Source: Hippasteria phrygiana
Lineage: Eukaryota; Echinodermata; Asteroidea; Valvatida; Goniasteridae
Assembly: GCA_037893225.1 (NCBI GenBank)
Contig: JAZGUH010000208.1
Location: forward strand, 186,001-250,000
Direction: 5' to 3'
DNA: 64,000 bases
Each line of letters starts with the position of its first letter. Positions within the stretch are counted from its first letter, which is position 1. Position numbers and translations under genes: made by a program. The notes under the pieces were generated by a model. It had not been told where the DNA came from, made no database searches, and saw nothing but the letters and a program-made list of their open reading frames with translations. Shown in pieces: positions 12,651 to 20,068 of this stretch.

Positions 12651-13292
12651 CTAATTTAAAGTTGTAAGTTTTGCGATAAGATCTTTTTTTTCTTTCGCTA
12701 GAAGCTCGACCACTTTCTTTTTGACCTCATCGTCTATTTCTTTTTGGTTAGAAACAGACTCTTCTCTCGCTTTAGTTTGTGTCCTAATAGCTTCTTTCAT
12801 TCCATTAAACTTGTTTAATTCATCGTTAATCAAAGTAAATTCTTCGTGACTTACATCACCATCATCTACAGCCTGAGACACTAATTCATTTATCGTATTT
12901 AATTTTGTTTCTGCTACTACTCTAATCTCATCGTGTTTCTTAGCTTTACCTCTAAACTTTTTACTAAATCGTTTTAATACCAAACTTACACCCACGCATC
13001 CTATAGCTAATCCTTCTAACACTACGCCTATAGGTATACTAATGACACCTACAACGCTGACTATGCCTATTGTGCCGGATAAAGCACCTAAACATTCCAT
13101 AACGGTCTCTGCGTTAGATAAACAGGTAATAATTTTATTATACTTTTTGTGCAACCGTTCTCTCTTATCTCTCTCGTTAGATATCTCTTTTTGCACTCGT
13201 TCGATTTTATTTAACCTAAAGACTGAAGACTCGTTCGTTTCTATAGGCGCACTATAATCGGGCAATTTAGGGTAAACGGATTCTGCGGTCAT
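12651..13292 (-). CDS. Putative membrane/coiled-coil protein, 213 aa, Polinton accessory
   Basis: Function unknown. The N-terminal 20 residues are proline-containing and polar. Residues about 25-58 are highly charged and likely helical or coiled coil. Residues about 68-107 are hydrophobic and glycine-rich (two possible membrane passes or a hairpin), followed by a basic patch (KRFSKKFRGKAKKH, 107-120). Residues about 120-213 are charged helices, including DDGDVSHEEF (143-152), which resembles half an EF-hand loop. I recall similar proteins in invertebrate Polintons, without a known role. The start codon sits in CTATAAAATG, like other genes of the element. A virion or membrane-active role is inference only. 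The gene ends the leftward block, 30 bp after the 533-aa gene. Confidence 0.8.
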   Translation of the reverse strand: MTAESVYPKLPDYSAPIETNESSVFRLNKIERVQKEISNERDKRERLHKKYNKIITCLSNAETVMECLGALSGTIGIVSVVGVISIPIGVVLEGLAIGCVGVSLVLKRFSKKFRGKAKKHDEIRVVAETKLNTINELVSQAVDDGDVSHEEFTLINDELNKFNGMKEAIRTQTKAREESVSNQKEIDDEVKKKVVELLAKEKKDLIAKLTTLN

Positions 13293-13299
13293 TTTATAG

Positions 13300-13320
13300 A
13301 GTAGTATATTTTATACTACT
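13300..13320. terminator. Intergenic hairpin made of the TIR-terminal 9-mer
   Basis: AGTAGTATA (13300-13308), spacer TTT, TATACTACT (13312-13320): a perfect 9-bp inverted repeat in the 30-bp gap after the 533-aa gene and before the 213-aa start. The arm is identical to the first 9 bp of the element's terminal repeat. It could mark the 3' end of the 533-aa transcript, be promoter structure, or be an internal terminus-like site. Confidence 0.45.
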
Positions 13321-13322
13321 TA

Positions 13323-14924
13323 TTATTTTAAATTTTTTTGCATGTATACGAGTATCAAAGTACCAACACCCACCAATAACGTCCACACGTGGTCTGCCAA
13401 CCAACCTACCGACTTACTCAATAGATTGAACAACCAACTCGCGATAGCACCCAAAATACCAGGTAAAGCGACTAATAACTTACCCCCGAGCTTTTTTAGC
13501 AAATTAGCCAAGTTTTTTAAATGATTACTTATCCAATCTTTCACGTTACCTCCGGGTTTAGGTGTAGGAGCAACGGGGGTCGAAGCAGGAACAACCGCCG
13601 CACCAGCTGCTGCAGCCGAACCACCCCCACCAACAGCCGCCACCAACTTATCAACGATAAAACTTATAGCTATAGCAAACGCGGTTAATATACTTGCAAC
13701 CGTCACACCCTCTTCTCGAAACAGAATTCTAATCTTTTCTCTTAGCGAGATATCACTATCTAGCATTTTATTAAACAGTTCTTTGATTCTAACGAGTTGA
13801 CTTTTGGTTTCTCGTTCATTTGCGCGCGCCGCTGCCAGTCTAGCGGATCTTTCATCATTTAGATCTTTTAATCGATCGGTTATTTCTCGTCTCTCTCCTT
13901 CGCTCGTTGCTTCAGTTAGTTCAGCTTTGGTTTGATTAATTTCATCATCTAGCCTTCTTAATTTAGCTAAATTTAATTCTAACTCACCTTTGCGAGTTTC
14001 TGCCGCTTTGCTTACACCAGCAATTTCTCTAAGGTTCTTTAATCCTGTAATTTTAACCATTAATTCTTTTTTTTCATCTAATAATTTTTCTTGTTCATCT
14101 AATAATTTTTTTCGTTCATTTGATAATTTTTCTTGTTTATCTACATTTGTTTTTCGTTTATCTACTTCTTTTTTATATCTATCTAATGTTTCTACTCGTC
14201 CATCTACTAGTTTTATTTGGTTATCTAATGATTTAGCTCGTTTATCTAAATCTTTTTCTACTAGAAGTTCTCTATTAAGTAGTACATCTACATCATATTG
14301 TAATCCATTAAAATCAGCATTTTGTTCCGATAAATCTACTTTTTCTTCTCTCAATTTATCTACGATTGCTTCTTTTACGGCATCGTTAAAATCATCGACC
14401 GCTTTTGGAAGTTCACTCATCGCAATATTTTCGGGCTGCATCCGACTTATTTCTTGTTGTACTCGCGTCTTTTTAGTTTCTACAAAACCAAACTCTTCTT
14501 GTAAAAAAAAAGTCGGTTTATATCCAGCTTTGCTAATTCTTGGTTTCAACGTTCCAATCGTTACAAAAATTTTGGGGTTGCGTTTATCCGTCAGCAAGAT
14601 ATTGTCGTAGTAAATACCATCTTCTTCTTTATGAAATTTTTCATATCTTATATTCGTCGGTTTTTTATAACCTTGACCTTCCATATAATCATAAAACGAT
14701 TCTGCGTAACCAGTATTTCTTAGACCAGACATTCGATCTAACCTAGCAATCGCTTCACCCGCAGTTTTTGGGGGCGGAACCGAAAAACTAGTATCACTAC
14801 CATAGTCCTCCCATACAGAACCATCGTTGTCATTGGCATCTTTAAAATCACCATCATCAACATCGACTCGTTCGTCTTTTCGACCTCGGTTGGCCATTTC
14901 GAACTCTTCTCCACCTTCAGCCAT
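13323..14924 (-). CDS. Large coiled-coil protein with C-terminal hydrophobic segments, 533 aa
   Basis: Function unknown. The first 50 or so residues are acidic and low-complexity. Residues about 60-170 look globular (aromatic-rich, with YYDNILL near 110). Residues about 175-395 are long charged helices, including short near-repeats of LLDEQEKLLDEKKEL and RKK/DKR type, most likely a coiled coil. A hydrophobic segment (about 407-431) is followed by a glycine/alanine/proline linker, then an amphipathic to hydrophobic tail (about 480-531) ending MQKNLK. The start lies in TTTATAAAATG. I recall comparable proteins next to the 213-aa type in invertebrate Polintons. A structural or membrane-associated virion role is an inference. 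No enzyme motif is visible. Confidence 0.8.
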   Translation of the reverse strand: MAEGGEEFEMANRGRKDERVDVDDGDFKDANDNDGSVWEDYGSDTSFSVPPPKTAGEAIARLDRMSGLRNTGYAESFYDYMEGQGYKKPTNIRYEKFHKEEDGIYYDNILLTDKRNPKIFVTIGTLKPRISKAGYKPTFFLQEEFGFVETKKTRVQQEISRMQPENIAMSELPKAVDDFNDAVKEAIVDKLREEKVDLSEQNADFNGLQYDVDVLLNRELLVEKDLDKRAKSLDNQIKLVDGRVETLDRYKKEVDKRKTNVDKQEKLSNERKKLLDEQEKLLDEKKELMVKITGLKNLREIAGVSKAAETRKGELELNLAKLRRLDDEINQTKAELTEATSEGERREITDRLKDLNDERSARLAAARANERETKSQLVRIKELFNKMLDSDISLREKIRILFREEGVTVASILTAFAIAISFIVDKLVAAVGGGGSAAAAGAAVVPASTPVAPTPKPGGNVKDWISNHLKNLANLLKKLGGKLLVALPGILGAIASWLFNLLSKSVGWLADHVWTLLVGVGTLILVYMQKNLK

Positions 14925-14947
14925 TTTATAAAGTCATATATTATATT

Positions 14948-15181
14948 TTACGTAGTATTCATCACATTCTGAGGAATTATTCCTTGACTCACCAACCAAG
15001 TCTGAGTGGCTAGAGCGCTACCTACCGTAGCGGTGATTTTAACCGTATCTTCTACGTCTAACTTTCCTAAATCGGCGGGCTTAATTTTCAAAAGTTTTTT
15101 ACTCAACATAGTATAACCTACGGTCAACAAACTCAACACAGCGCCGTGATAAAGAGTATTTGCAACGTTCTTCGTATCCAT
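14948..15181 (-). CDS. Small membrane-associated protein, 77 aa
   Basis: Short protein with a hydrophobic N-terminal helix (about residues 9-26, GAVLSLLTVGYTML), a basic turn (KKLLKIK), a PADLGKLDVED segment and a second moderately hydrophobic helix (about 45-68). It ends in a polar tail. It fits between its neighbours with gaps of 23 and 30 bp and has the GTAAAATGG start context of the element. I recall this short type from other invertebrate Polintons; its function is unknown. Its size and topology suggest a minor virion or membrane protein, which is inference. Confidence 0.8.
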   Translation of the reverse strand: MDTKNVANTLYHGAVLSLLTVGYTMLSKKLLKIKPADLGKLDVEDTVKITATVGSALATQTWLVSQGIIPQNVMNTT

Positions 15182-15211
15182 TTTACTTGTACAAATATTT
15201 TATTTTTTTAT

Positions 15212-15637
15212 TTATTCCATTTCTAATAGTTCTTCGACTTTAGGGGTTACGCTCGCGGTCTGTACCACTACGTCTCGCTGTGCATCTACAGGTTTACTCT
15301 TTTTAAACGCGAGATATCCTAGCGATAAAACAGCCAAACCAATTATAGCGTATCCCCAGCTCGGAATGTCTACCATCGTTGGCGCTGGCGTTTGCTCTTC
15401 TTCTATACTTTGCATTTTTTGTATTTGTTCTTTCATCTTTCTGTTTCTTTCGGCAAGTTTTTTACCTTGATCTACTCTTTTAGGGTTTTTTGCTCTTTTT
15501 TTTGTGACTCTTGATAGAGCCGGCTGAGTCGGCTCTTGTAGAGGCTGGGTCGACTCTTGGGGAGGCTCTTGGGGAGACTCTTGGGGAGGCTGTGGGGTCT
15601 CTGCTACTTGATCCGTCGTTGTCGTTTCTAGGCTCAT
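15212..15637 (-). CDS. Basic, Pro/Gln-rich single-pass membrane protein, 141 aa
   Basis: Residues about 1-45 are rich in Gln, Pro, Glu and Thr. A strongly basic stretch follows (KKRAKNPKRVDQGKKLAERN, about 46-65). A hydrophobic segment at about 93-113 (GYAIIGLAVLSLGYLAF) is followed by a short tail. Its first 158 bp overlap the end of the 232-aa gene in another frame. The start is supported by an ATTATAAAAGATG context that matches the polymerase gene start base for base over 13 positions. I recall related Polinton proteins in which the basic motif and membrane segment follow the domain found here in the 232-aa product, so these two frames may be a split form of one gene. Function unknown; DNA or membrane binding is possible. 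Confidence 0.7.
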   Translation of the reverse strand: MSLETTTTDQVAETPQPPQESPQEPPQESTQPLQEPTQPALSRVTKKRAKNPKRVDQGKKLAERNRKMKEQIQKMQSIEEEQTPAPTMVDIPSWGYAIIGLAVLSLGYLAFKKSKPVDAQRDVVVQTASVTPKVEELLEME

Positions 15638-16178
15638 CTTTTATAATAATACTACTATTATTTGTTGTTGTATTACTATTACTACTATCTACCTGTAAAT
15701 GTTTAGTCGTGATCAACATAGCAACCAAAGGAGACAAATAAACCCCATAATTGTAGTGCACTTCGCAAAGTAAACTGGACAAGCTGCTAGAAATAACGGG
15801 ATCTTTTTCTAAGTCGTTGATAAGGGCTTCTTCAGAATCTAAACAAAGTTTATAGCCGAATGGTGAAGCCAGCGGCAAAGTCACACCTAAAGCTTTTGCG
15901 TAAACGGTCAACACGCAACTCCCCAAACTGACTATCATTTCTTTACCGAGCTTGGCTTCGTATCTTTTATATAGTTTTTCTTGTTTTTCCACAGTCAAGC
16001 CCTCTATTTCATTGACGGAGTATTCTTTACCGAAATATTTTTTAGAATCACCACTAGCAACTACGCCCAAAAGTCTATTTTTGGACACAGTTGCTTCTGG
16101 GATCGTCGCTATGGTCGTGGGTGTAGCAGCTACGGGTTCTTGAGATAACGTGCTTAGAGATTCTATCGACTTGCTCAT
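15480..16178 (-). CDS. Conserved Polinton-type protein, 232 aa, overlapping the next frame
   Basis: Function unknown. A Ser/Thr/Pro-rich leader (1-32) precedes a predicted globular helical domain (about 33-170; LLGVVASGDSKKYFG, then LYKRYEAKLG, then a hydrophobic stretch and LSPLVAMLITTKHL near 150-163). The tail from about 165 is low complexity (Asn/Ser/Thr, then repeated SPR triplets) and ends in lysines. The last 158 bp are read in a second frame by the 141-aa gene, so this tail may be a by-product of that overlap or of a lost frame. The start is TTTTAAATGAG with a TCTA element upstream. I recall the helical domain from other invertebrate Polintons. Confidence 0.7.
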   Translation of the reverse strand: MSKSIESLSTLSQEPVAATPTTIATIPEATVSKNRLLGVVASGDSKKYFGKEYSVNEIEGLTVEKQEKLYKRYEAKLGKEMIVSLGSCVLTVYAKALGVTLPLASPFGYKLCLDSEEALINDLEKDPVISSSLSSLLCEVHYNYGVYLSPLVAMLITTKHLQVDSSNSNTTTNNSSIIIKDEPRNDNDGSSSRDPTASPRVSPRASPRVDPASTRADSAGSIKSHKKKSKKP

Positions 16179-16293
16179 TTAAAATAGAACTATATTTTTT
16201 AATCTTATTTCTACAAGAAATATAATCGTAAGAAAATAAAGATAAGTTGATGGCTATTACTAGTTTTAATAATAGGTCTAGATATTCTATCAT
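16075..16293 (-). CDS. Possible small membrane peptide, 72 aa, overlapping the 232-aa gene start
   Basis: The first 21 residues (LDLLLKLVIAINLSLFS region) form a plausible membrane helix followed by a basic stretch. Only this N-terminal half lies outside the 232-aa gene; the last 35 or so codons overlap its start in another frame and look like a shadow. The start context CTATAAAATATG resembles that of established genes in the element, which is the main reason to list it. It could equally be untranslated leader. No homology is recognised. Confidence 0.3.
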   Translation of the reverse strand: MIEYLDLLLKLVIAINLSLFSYDYISCRNKIKKYSSILNEQVDRISKHVISRTRSCYTHDHSDDPRSNCVQK

Positions 16294-16325
16294 ATTTTAT
16301 AGATGGTTAGATAATATGTAAATCT

Positions 16326-16545
16326 ATCTATCAGCTAGCTATAAGTCATCTATCAGCTAGCTATAAGTCATCTATCAGCTAGCTATAAGTCATCTATCAG
16401 CTAGCTATAAGTCATCTATCAGCTAGCTATAAGTCATCTATCAGCTAGCTATAAGTCATCTATCAGCTAGCTATAAGTCATCTATCAGCTAGTTATAAGT
16501 CATCTATCAGCTAGCTATAAGTCATCTATCAGCTAGTTATAAGTC
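16326..16545. repeat. Minisatellite, ten 22-bp units, at the ATPase stop codon
   Basis: Ten direct copies of a 22-bp unit (core CAGCTAGCTATAAGTC) run without a break. Copies 8 and 10 carry AGTTAT in place of AGCTAT; the other eight look identical. Each unit contains the palindrome AGCTAGCT. The last unit overlaps the TGA stop of the ATPase gene, so the array is its 3' untranslated region and the upstream region of the 232-aa gene. Possible roles are a transcript end, enhancer or replication element, or simple slippage expansion. Confidence 0.95.
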
Positions 16546-17182
16546 ATCTATAGATCAACTGCCAACAGACAGGAGGATCAGTTTTTACCAATAATTTACT
16601 AAAAGGCACGTCTCTTAAAATCTTTTTAATTCTCGATCTTTCTTCTAAAGGAACCGCATCATTTTCATCGAGGCATGAATCGAAACTATTTTTATCTTTG
16701 CAATAGAACAATACGACAAATGCAGTTTGAGCTCTAAAATCTGTCATTACGCAATTATACTTTTGAGTCATCAACCAACAGTAGTGATTGTCGTGCCTAC
16801 CGCTAAACGCCAATTTCGTTAAAACGCAAGTGTTTTTCCCGAGCGCCGCCTTGCGATATTTTATGTCTTGTTCCGAGCTACAATCGTCTATCAAAAATAG
16901 AACGTGCGATCCTTTAAATTGAGCTCTATAAAATGCTAAAGCTTCGTTGAGGGTCACCTTTTCTACCTCTAAATCGCATGGGTATATCTCGGGATCTAAC
17001 CACAACCAACGTCTCTCGCGATAAGTCTTGTTGTTGCTTAACGTAGGACAAATAACTACGATCTTTTCAAAGTGATCTTTATACTCAGTTTCTAATAGAT
17101 CTAAAATATATTTGGTTTTACCCGAATTAGTCCTACCGCAAACTATCGCGCAGTGTGGTGTTTTTGGAAACGTTTTATGCAT
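16544..17182 (-). CDS. ATP: Genome-packaging ATPase, A32/FtsK-HerA-like
   Basis: 212 aa, the usual length for the Polinton packaging ATPase, a member of the FtsK-HerA superfamily related to poxvirus A32. Walker A is GRTNSGKT (16-23). Walker B is VLFLIDD (94-100), followed by a helix and WLMTQ (136-140), where the glutamine fits the sensor position of the family. The enzyme is expected to pump element DNA into capsids using ATP. The gene lies directly before the major capsid gene in the leftward block, as in many Polintons. The stop codon falls inside the 22-bp minisatellite, so the C-terminal ...WQLIYR end may have been set by repeat expansion. The start is ACTATTAAACATG with TCTA upstream. 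Confidence 0.93.
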   Translation of the reverse strand: MHKTFPKTPHCAIVCGRTNSGKTKYILDLLETEYKDHFEKIVVICPTLSNNKTYRERRWLWLDPEIYPCDLEVEKVTLNEALAFYRAQFKGSHVLFLIDDCSSEQDIKYRKAALGKNTCVLTKLAFSGRHDNHYCWLMTQKYNCVMTDFRAQTAFVVLFYCKDKNSFDSCLDENDAVPLEERSRIKKILRDVPFSKLLVKTDPPVCWQLIYR

Positions 17183-17235
17183 GTTTAATAGTAGAGACTA
17201 TTTTAAAAGTAACTACAGTTAAATATTTTACTCTT

Positions 17236-18513
17236 TTAAGAATAACTACCGCTAAATCTTCCATCTTCTAACACCAACTGACCATCCATCACCAAGAAAA
17301 CGTAACACGTTAGGACACCCGCTGTCTCGGCCTCTCTTTCTAAATGGAGAGAAATACCCCCACCTACGTCTCCTATTTTCCTGCCAGAACCGTGACTTTT
17401 GTTGTCGTCGGTTACCCTCGCATCTAGCCAAAGACCGTAACTAGTGCTTAAATAGGAGCCTAGAGTCATATCGTGTAATTCTAAGTCTTTAGACACGCTA
17501 GCACCAAATTCTGTATTAGAGTCGCCGAAAAACTTGGTAATCTCATCCCAGTGTTGATAACGCTTCATGCCCTGACTATACAATTGATTCGGCTTACCCT
17601 CTATCGTAACGTCTACTTTTTCGATCTTTGGATTATAAAAAATTCGAGGATCCTTTTCGCCCGATTCTTTAAATAAAAGAAGTATACCTTTGAGGCTTCT
17701 AATGGCTTGATTTAGATTAATGTTCCAAGTAGTATCGGACTTGTTTAGCGTTAAAACCGTATATCTTTGAACTTTTTCATATAGAAAATGAGTTTTGCCT
17801 CTATATTTTTGCCTGATATTATCTGCCAATGTTTTATTAGTTACCGTTTCAAACTCGAGATCTAACCCCGAAATTTTATACTTCGCGTTAGAATCGGTAG
17901 ATTTTACTACGCTATCGTGATCATTAAATGTAAATTCATAAGTTAGTCTATCTTTGAGCGTCGATGGACTAAAAGGCTGATGATCCGTAAGCATTTCAAA
18001 ATCTAGTGGAATATAATATCGGTTACCGTAAGCGTTGGCAATCGCTTTGTCTTTTCCACCATTTGCGCTAGCAATCCCATCGCTAGCGCCGATTCTGAGT
18101 TTAGTGATGTTGCTATCTTCGAGTCCTCGATACGCATCGTTCGCGCTGGCTGGTCGCCACAAGTCTTTATACGCGTTATATACATCGGCATCCGTAAACG
18201 CTACGAAATCTTTACCTTCTAGTTTGATTCTTACGCCGCTAATTAAATTTCGTGCGACGTTATAATATAGAGTTCTTGCATCGTCTTCGCCAGTGCCTTC
18301 AGATTCTAAGTCTATATTAAAAGCTAATCGTACAGTACCCGGTACGACTACATCGTCTTGACTCAACATAGGAAATTCAACGATTAACAGACTGCCAGCC
18401 GATGCGGTACTAGGATTATGAGTAATAACCATCGATTGTCTCAATCCCTTCAACGCTCTAGGATTTTTTAAACTTCTGTGTGGATTCAGTTTGCTTCCAT
18501 AAATTGCGTTCAT
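17236..18513 (-). CDS. MCP: Major capsid protein (hexon-like, double jelly roll)
   Basis: 425 aa from the chosen start MNAIYGSKLN. The pattern is that of the Polinton/adintovirus major capsid protein: an N-terminal strand-rich half with LLIVEFP near 43-49, a middle region FYNPKIEKVDVTIEGKPNQL (about 290-310), then YQHWDEITKFF and a late segment with LWLDARVTDDN and HGSGR (about 365-385). It would form trimeric capsomers of an icosahedral virion. An in-frame ATG 84 bp upstream would add a low-complexity hydrophobic leader made from AT-rich repeated DNA. I prefer 18513 because it has the AGTAAAATG context shared by the other genes. Identification is from recalled family features, not a search. 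Confidence 0.9.
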   Translation of the reverse strand: MNAIYGSKLNPHRSLKNPRALKGLRQSMVITHNPSTASAGSLLIVEFPMLSQDDVVVPGTVRLAFNIDLESEGTGEDDARTLYYNVARNLISGVRIKLEGKDFVAFTDADVYNAYKDLWRPASANDAYRGLEDSNITKLRIGASDGIASANGGKDKAIANAYGNRYYIPLDFEMLTDHQPFSPSTLKDRLTYEFTFNDHDSVVKSTDSNAKYKISGLDLEFETVTNKTLADNIRQKYRGKTHFLYEKVQRYTVLTLNKSDTTWNINLNQAIRSLKGILLLFKESGEKDPRIFYNPKIEKVDVTIEGKPNQLYSQGMKRYQHWDEITKFFGDSNTEFGASVSKDLELHDMTLGSYLSTSYGLWLDARVTDDNKSHGSGRKIGDVGGGISLHLEREAETAGVLTCYVFLVMDGQLVLEDGRFSGSYS

Positions 18514-18605
18514 TTTACTTAACGAAACAAAATAAAAAGTAAGAAAACTTTTAAATAAACTTAAACTTTTAGACAAACTTATAAACTTAAAAAGCAAAAA
18601 AACTT
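18514..18605. repeat. Short AT-rich spacer with a 19-bp direct repeat
   Basis: The sequence AAAACTTTTAAATAAACTT occurs at 18544-18562 and again at 18599-18617, where it covers the stop of the 137-aa gene. The two copies are 55 bp apart. The spacer holds no gene and supplies the AT-rich leader of the capsid gene. Confidence 0.8.
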
Positions 18606-19019
18606 TTAAATAAACTTGTAAACTAAATACCCTAAAACAGCAGTGCCTCCTAAGATAAATACAATTTCACCATCTTTTTGACCTTCGCTAGGTGCGTAAA
18701 AGTCTGACAATACAGGTTCGCGAGGTAATCTTATATCTTCGTTGGTTACTTCGTTATATTCTCTCAACGCGTAATCTACATTTTGAAAATCTTTTTGAGC
18801 CCTGGCTTCTTTATGTAGTCGATCGTTTAGATAATCTAGATACTTGGTTCTTTGTTCCACCCACTCTTGTTTAGCTCGAGTTAATTGTTCTAAAGCGAGG
18901 TCGTGTCGTTTACGTTCTTCAGCCGACGATCCACCCATACTCGAAAATAGAAAGTTCGATCCGCTAAACGCTAAAGCGTTTACAATAGCTCCACCAATCA
19001 TCATTAATGCACTCGCCAT
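18606..19019 (-). CDS. Conserved Polinton membrane protein, 137 aa
   Basis: Starts MASALMMIGGAIVNALAFSG, a hydrophobic glycine-rich N-terminus (about 4-25). A charged helical middle follows (about 30-100; ERKRHDLALEQLTRAKQEW, then KYLDYLNDRL), then LSDFYAPSEGQKDGE (about 103-117) and a C-terminal membrane helix (about 118-137). I recall this protein type, with its N-ALAFSGSN and LSDFY-PSE-QK motifs, as widespread in invertebrate Polintons without an assigned function. A virion membrane or minor core protein is an inference. I chose the ATG at 19019 rather than the one 51 bp upstream because of its TATTAAAAATGG context and the recalled N-terminus. It diverges from the integrase gene across a 41-bp gap. 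Confidence 0.88.
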   Translation of the reverse strand: MASALMMIGGAIVNALAFSGSNFLFSSMGGSSAEERKRHDLALEQLTRAKQEWVEQRTKYLDYLNDRLHKEARAQKDFQNVDYALREYNEVTNEDIRLPREPVLSDFYAPSEGQKDGEIVFILGGTAVLGYLVYKFI

Positions 19020-19060
19020 TTTTAATAAGTCGTTAAAAATTTTTCTGCTTTTAAAATAAA
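19020..19060. promoter_or_regulatory. Divergent promoter gap between the 137-aa gene and integrase
   Basis: Only 41 bp, almost all A/T (TTTAATAAGTCGTTAAAAA onwards, ending TTTTAAAATAAAATG), separate the two start codons. Any promoter elements must therefore be shared or overlap the opposite coding region. Confidence 0.55.
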
Positions 19061-20068
19061 ATGGAAACAAAACTAAGTAAAATATTTTACAGCCCTAAAG
19101 GATATTGGAAAGGTGCAGGCGCTATAAAAAAATTATCGTTAAAAGCTAACGTACCCGAGTCAGACGTTAGAAATTGGTTGAGAAAACAAGCCATGTGGCA
19201 AATATATTTGCCTGCCCCAAGTTTTATACCGAGACCTACGAGTCTCAATAAGGTTATAGGGAGGCCTAATGAACAACATCAAGCGGATCTGTTGTATCTA
19301 CCTCACGATGTAGTTAGACGAAAAAGATATAAATACGCGTTGACAATCGTGGATGTGGCCACTCGATATAAAGAAGCTGAACCCTTGACGAATAAAACGA
19401 GTACTCAAGTTGTAGAGGCGATAAAAAAGATTTACAAAAGATCGCCCTTGTCTTGGCCTCTCACGATAAAAGTAGACCCCGGTACAGAATTTATGGCTGA
19501 ATTTAATACTTTGATGCGGACTCGCAACGTAGTAGTACAGAAAGGCGAGGTTGGTAATCATAGAGCTCAAGGTATAGTAGAAAGATTTAATCGTACTTTA
19601 GCCGAAAGATTATTCGGTCATCAATACGCTCAAGAAATGTTAGAGCCTACCGAGCGTAGCCGCGAGTGGGTAAAAAGATTACCCGATGTCGTAGCTTCGT
19701 TAAACGACGAAGAAACTAGATTGATATCGACTATGAAAGGCAAACCGTTAACTCCTCGAGCGGCTATGTCTCAGTTAGAAATAAAACAATTGAGTTCCTC
19801 GGGGCTCAAGAGCCCCGAGGAACTTTTAATCGTAAATGACGATATCGTTAGATATCTTTACGCTCCTGGAGAGCTCGAAAAAGACGTTAGAAGAAGAGCT
19901 ACCGATCCTATTTGGAGCTTAGAAATGTATACGATTAGAAGGAGAACGACAAACCCTGGACAACCCGCGTTGTACTGGCTGACTGACGGCCCCAAGAGAT
20001 CGTTCGTTAAGAAAGAATTAATGGTCATTCCGTCAGATACTGAGTTACCACCTTCCTCATCAACGTAA
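19061..20068 (+). CDS. INT: Retroviral-type integrase (DDE, Polinton INT)
   Basis: 335 aa. It catalyses 3' processing and strand transfer of the element ends into target DNA. The N-terminal 70 residues contain a helical DNA-binding-like region (KANVPESDVRNWLRKQAMW, about 28-46). The catalytic core has D76 (HQADLLYLP), D139 (IKVDPGTEF) and E174 (HRAQGIVERFNRTL), with 34 residues between the last two, one fewer than the classic spacing of 35. The C-terminal part (about 260-325; VRYLYAPGELE, then RATDPIWSLEMYTI, YWLTDGPKRSFV) fits the SH3-like DNA-binding domain. No chromodomain is evident. Codons 245-256 are formed by a perfect 15-bp inverted repeat. The gene ends tail-to-tail with the 579-aa gene, overlapping by 9 bp. 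All residues needed for activity are present. Confidence 0.95.
   Translation: METKLSKIFYSPKGYWKGAGAIKKLSLKANVPESDVRNWLRKQAMWQIYLPAPSFIPRPTSLNKVIGRPNEQHQADLLYLPHDVVRRKRYKYALTIVDVATRYKEAEPLTNKTSTQVVEAIKKIYKRSPLSWPLTIKVDPGTEFMAEFNTLMRTRNVVVQKGEVGNHRAQGIVERFNRTLAERLFGHQYAQEMLEPTERSREWVKRLPDVVASLNDEETRLISTMKGKPLTPRAAMSQLEIKQLSSSGLKSPEELLIVNDDIVRYLYAPGELEKDVRRRATDPIWSLEMYTIRRRTTNPGQPALYWLTDGPKRSFVKKELMVIPSDTELPPSSST
19793..19824. repeat. Perfect 15-bp inverted repeat inside the integrase gene
   Basis: AGTTCCTCGGGGCTC, spacer AA, then its exact reverse complement. It encodes SSSGLKSPEEL in the linker between the catalytic core and the C-terminal domain. It is the most GC-rich hairpin in the element. 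For leftward transcripts of the 579-aa gene it lies 236 nt past the stop, so it may act as a 3'-end hairpin for that gene. Confidence 0.85.

Noticed and set aside
13990..14610. 206-codon plus-strand frame opposite the 533-aa gene
   Set aside because: Antisense shadow of a charged coiled-coil gene; serine/phenylalanine-rich, without motif or start context.
18514..18597. N-terminal 28-codon extension of the capsid gene
   Set aside because: The extension is made of AT-rich direct-repeat DNA. The internal ATG at 18513 has the element's standard start context and fits the family N-terminus.
19020..19070. 17-codon N-terminal extension of the 137-aa protein
   Set aside because: It would overlap the integrase start. 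The ATG at 19019 gives the recalled conserved N-terminus and has the standard context.
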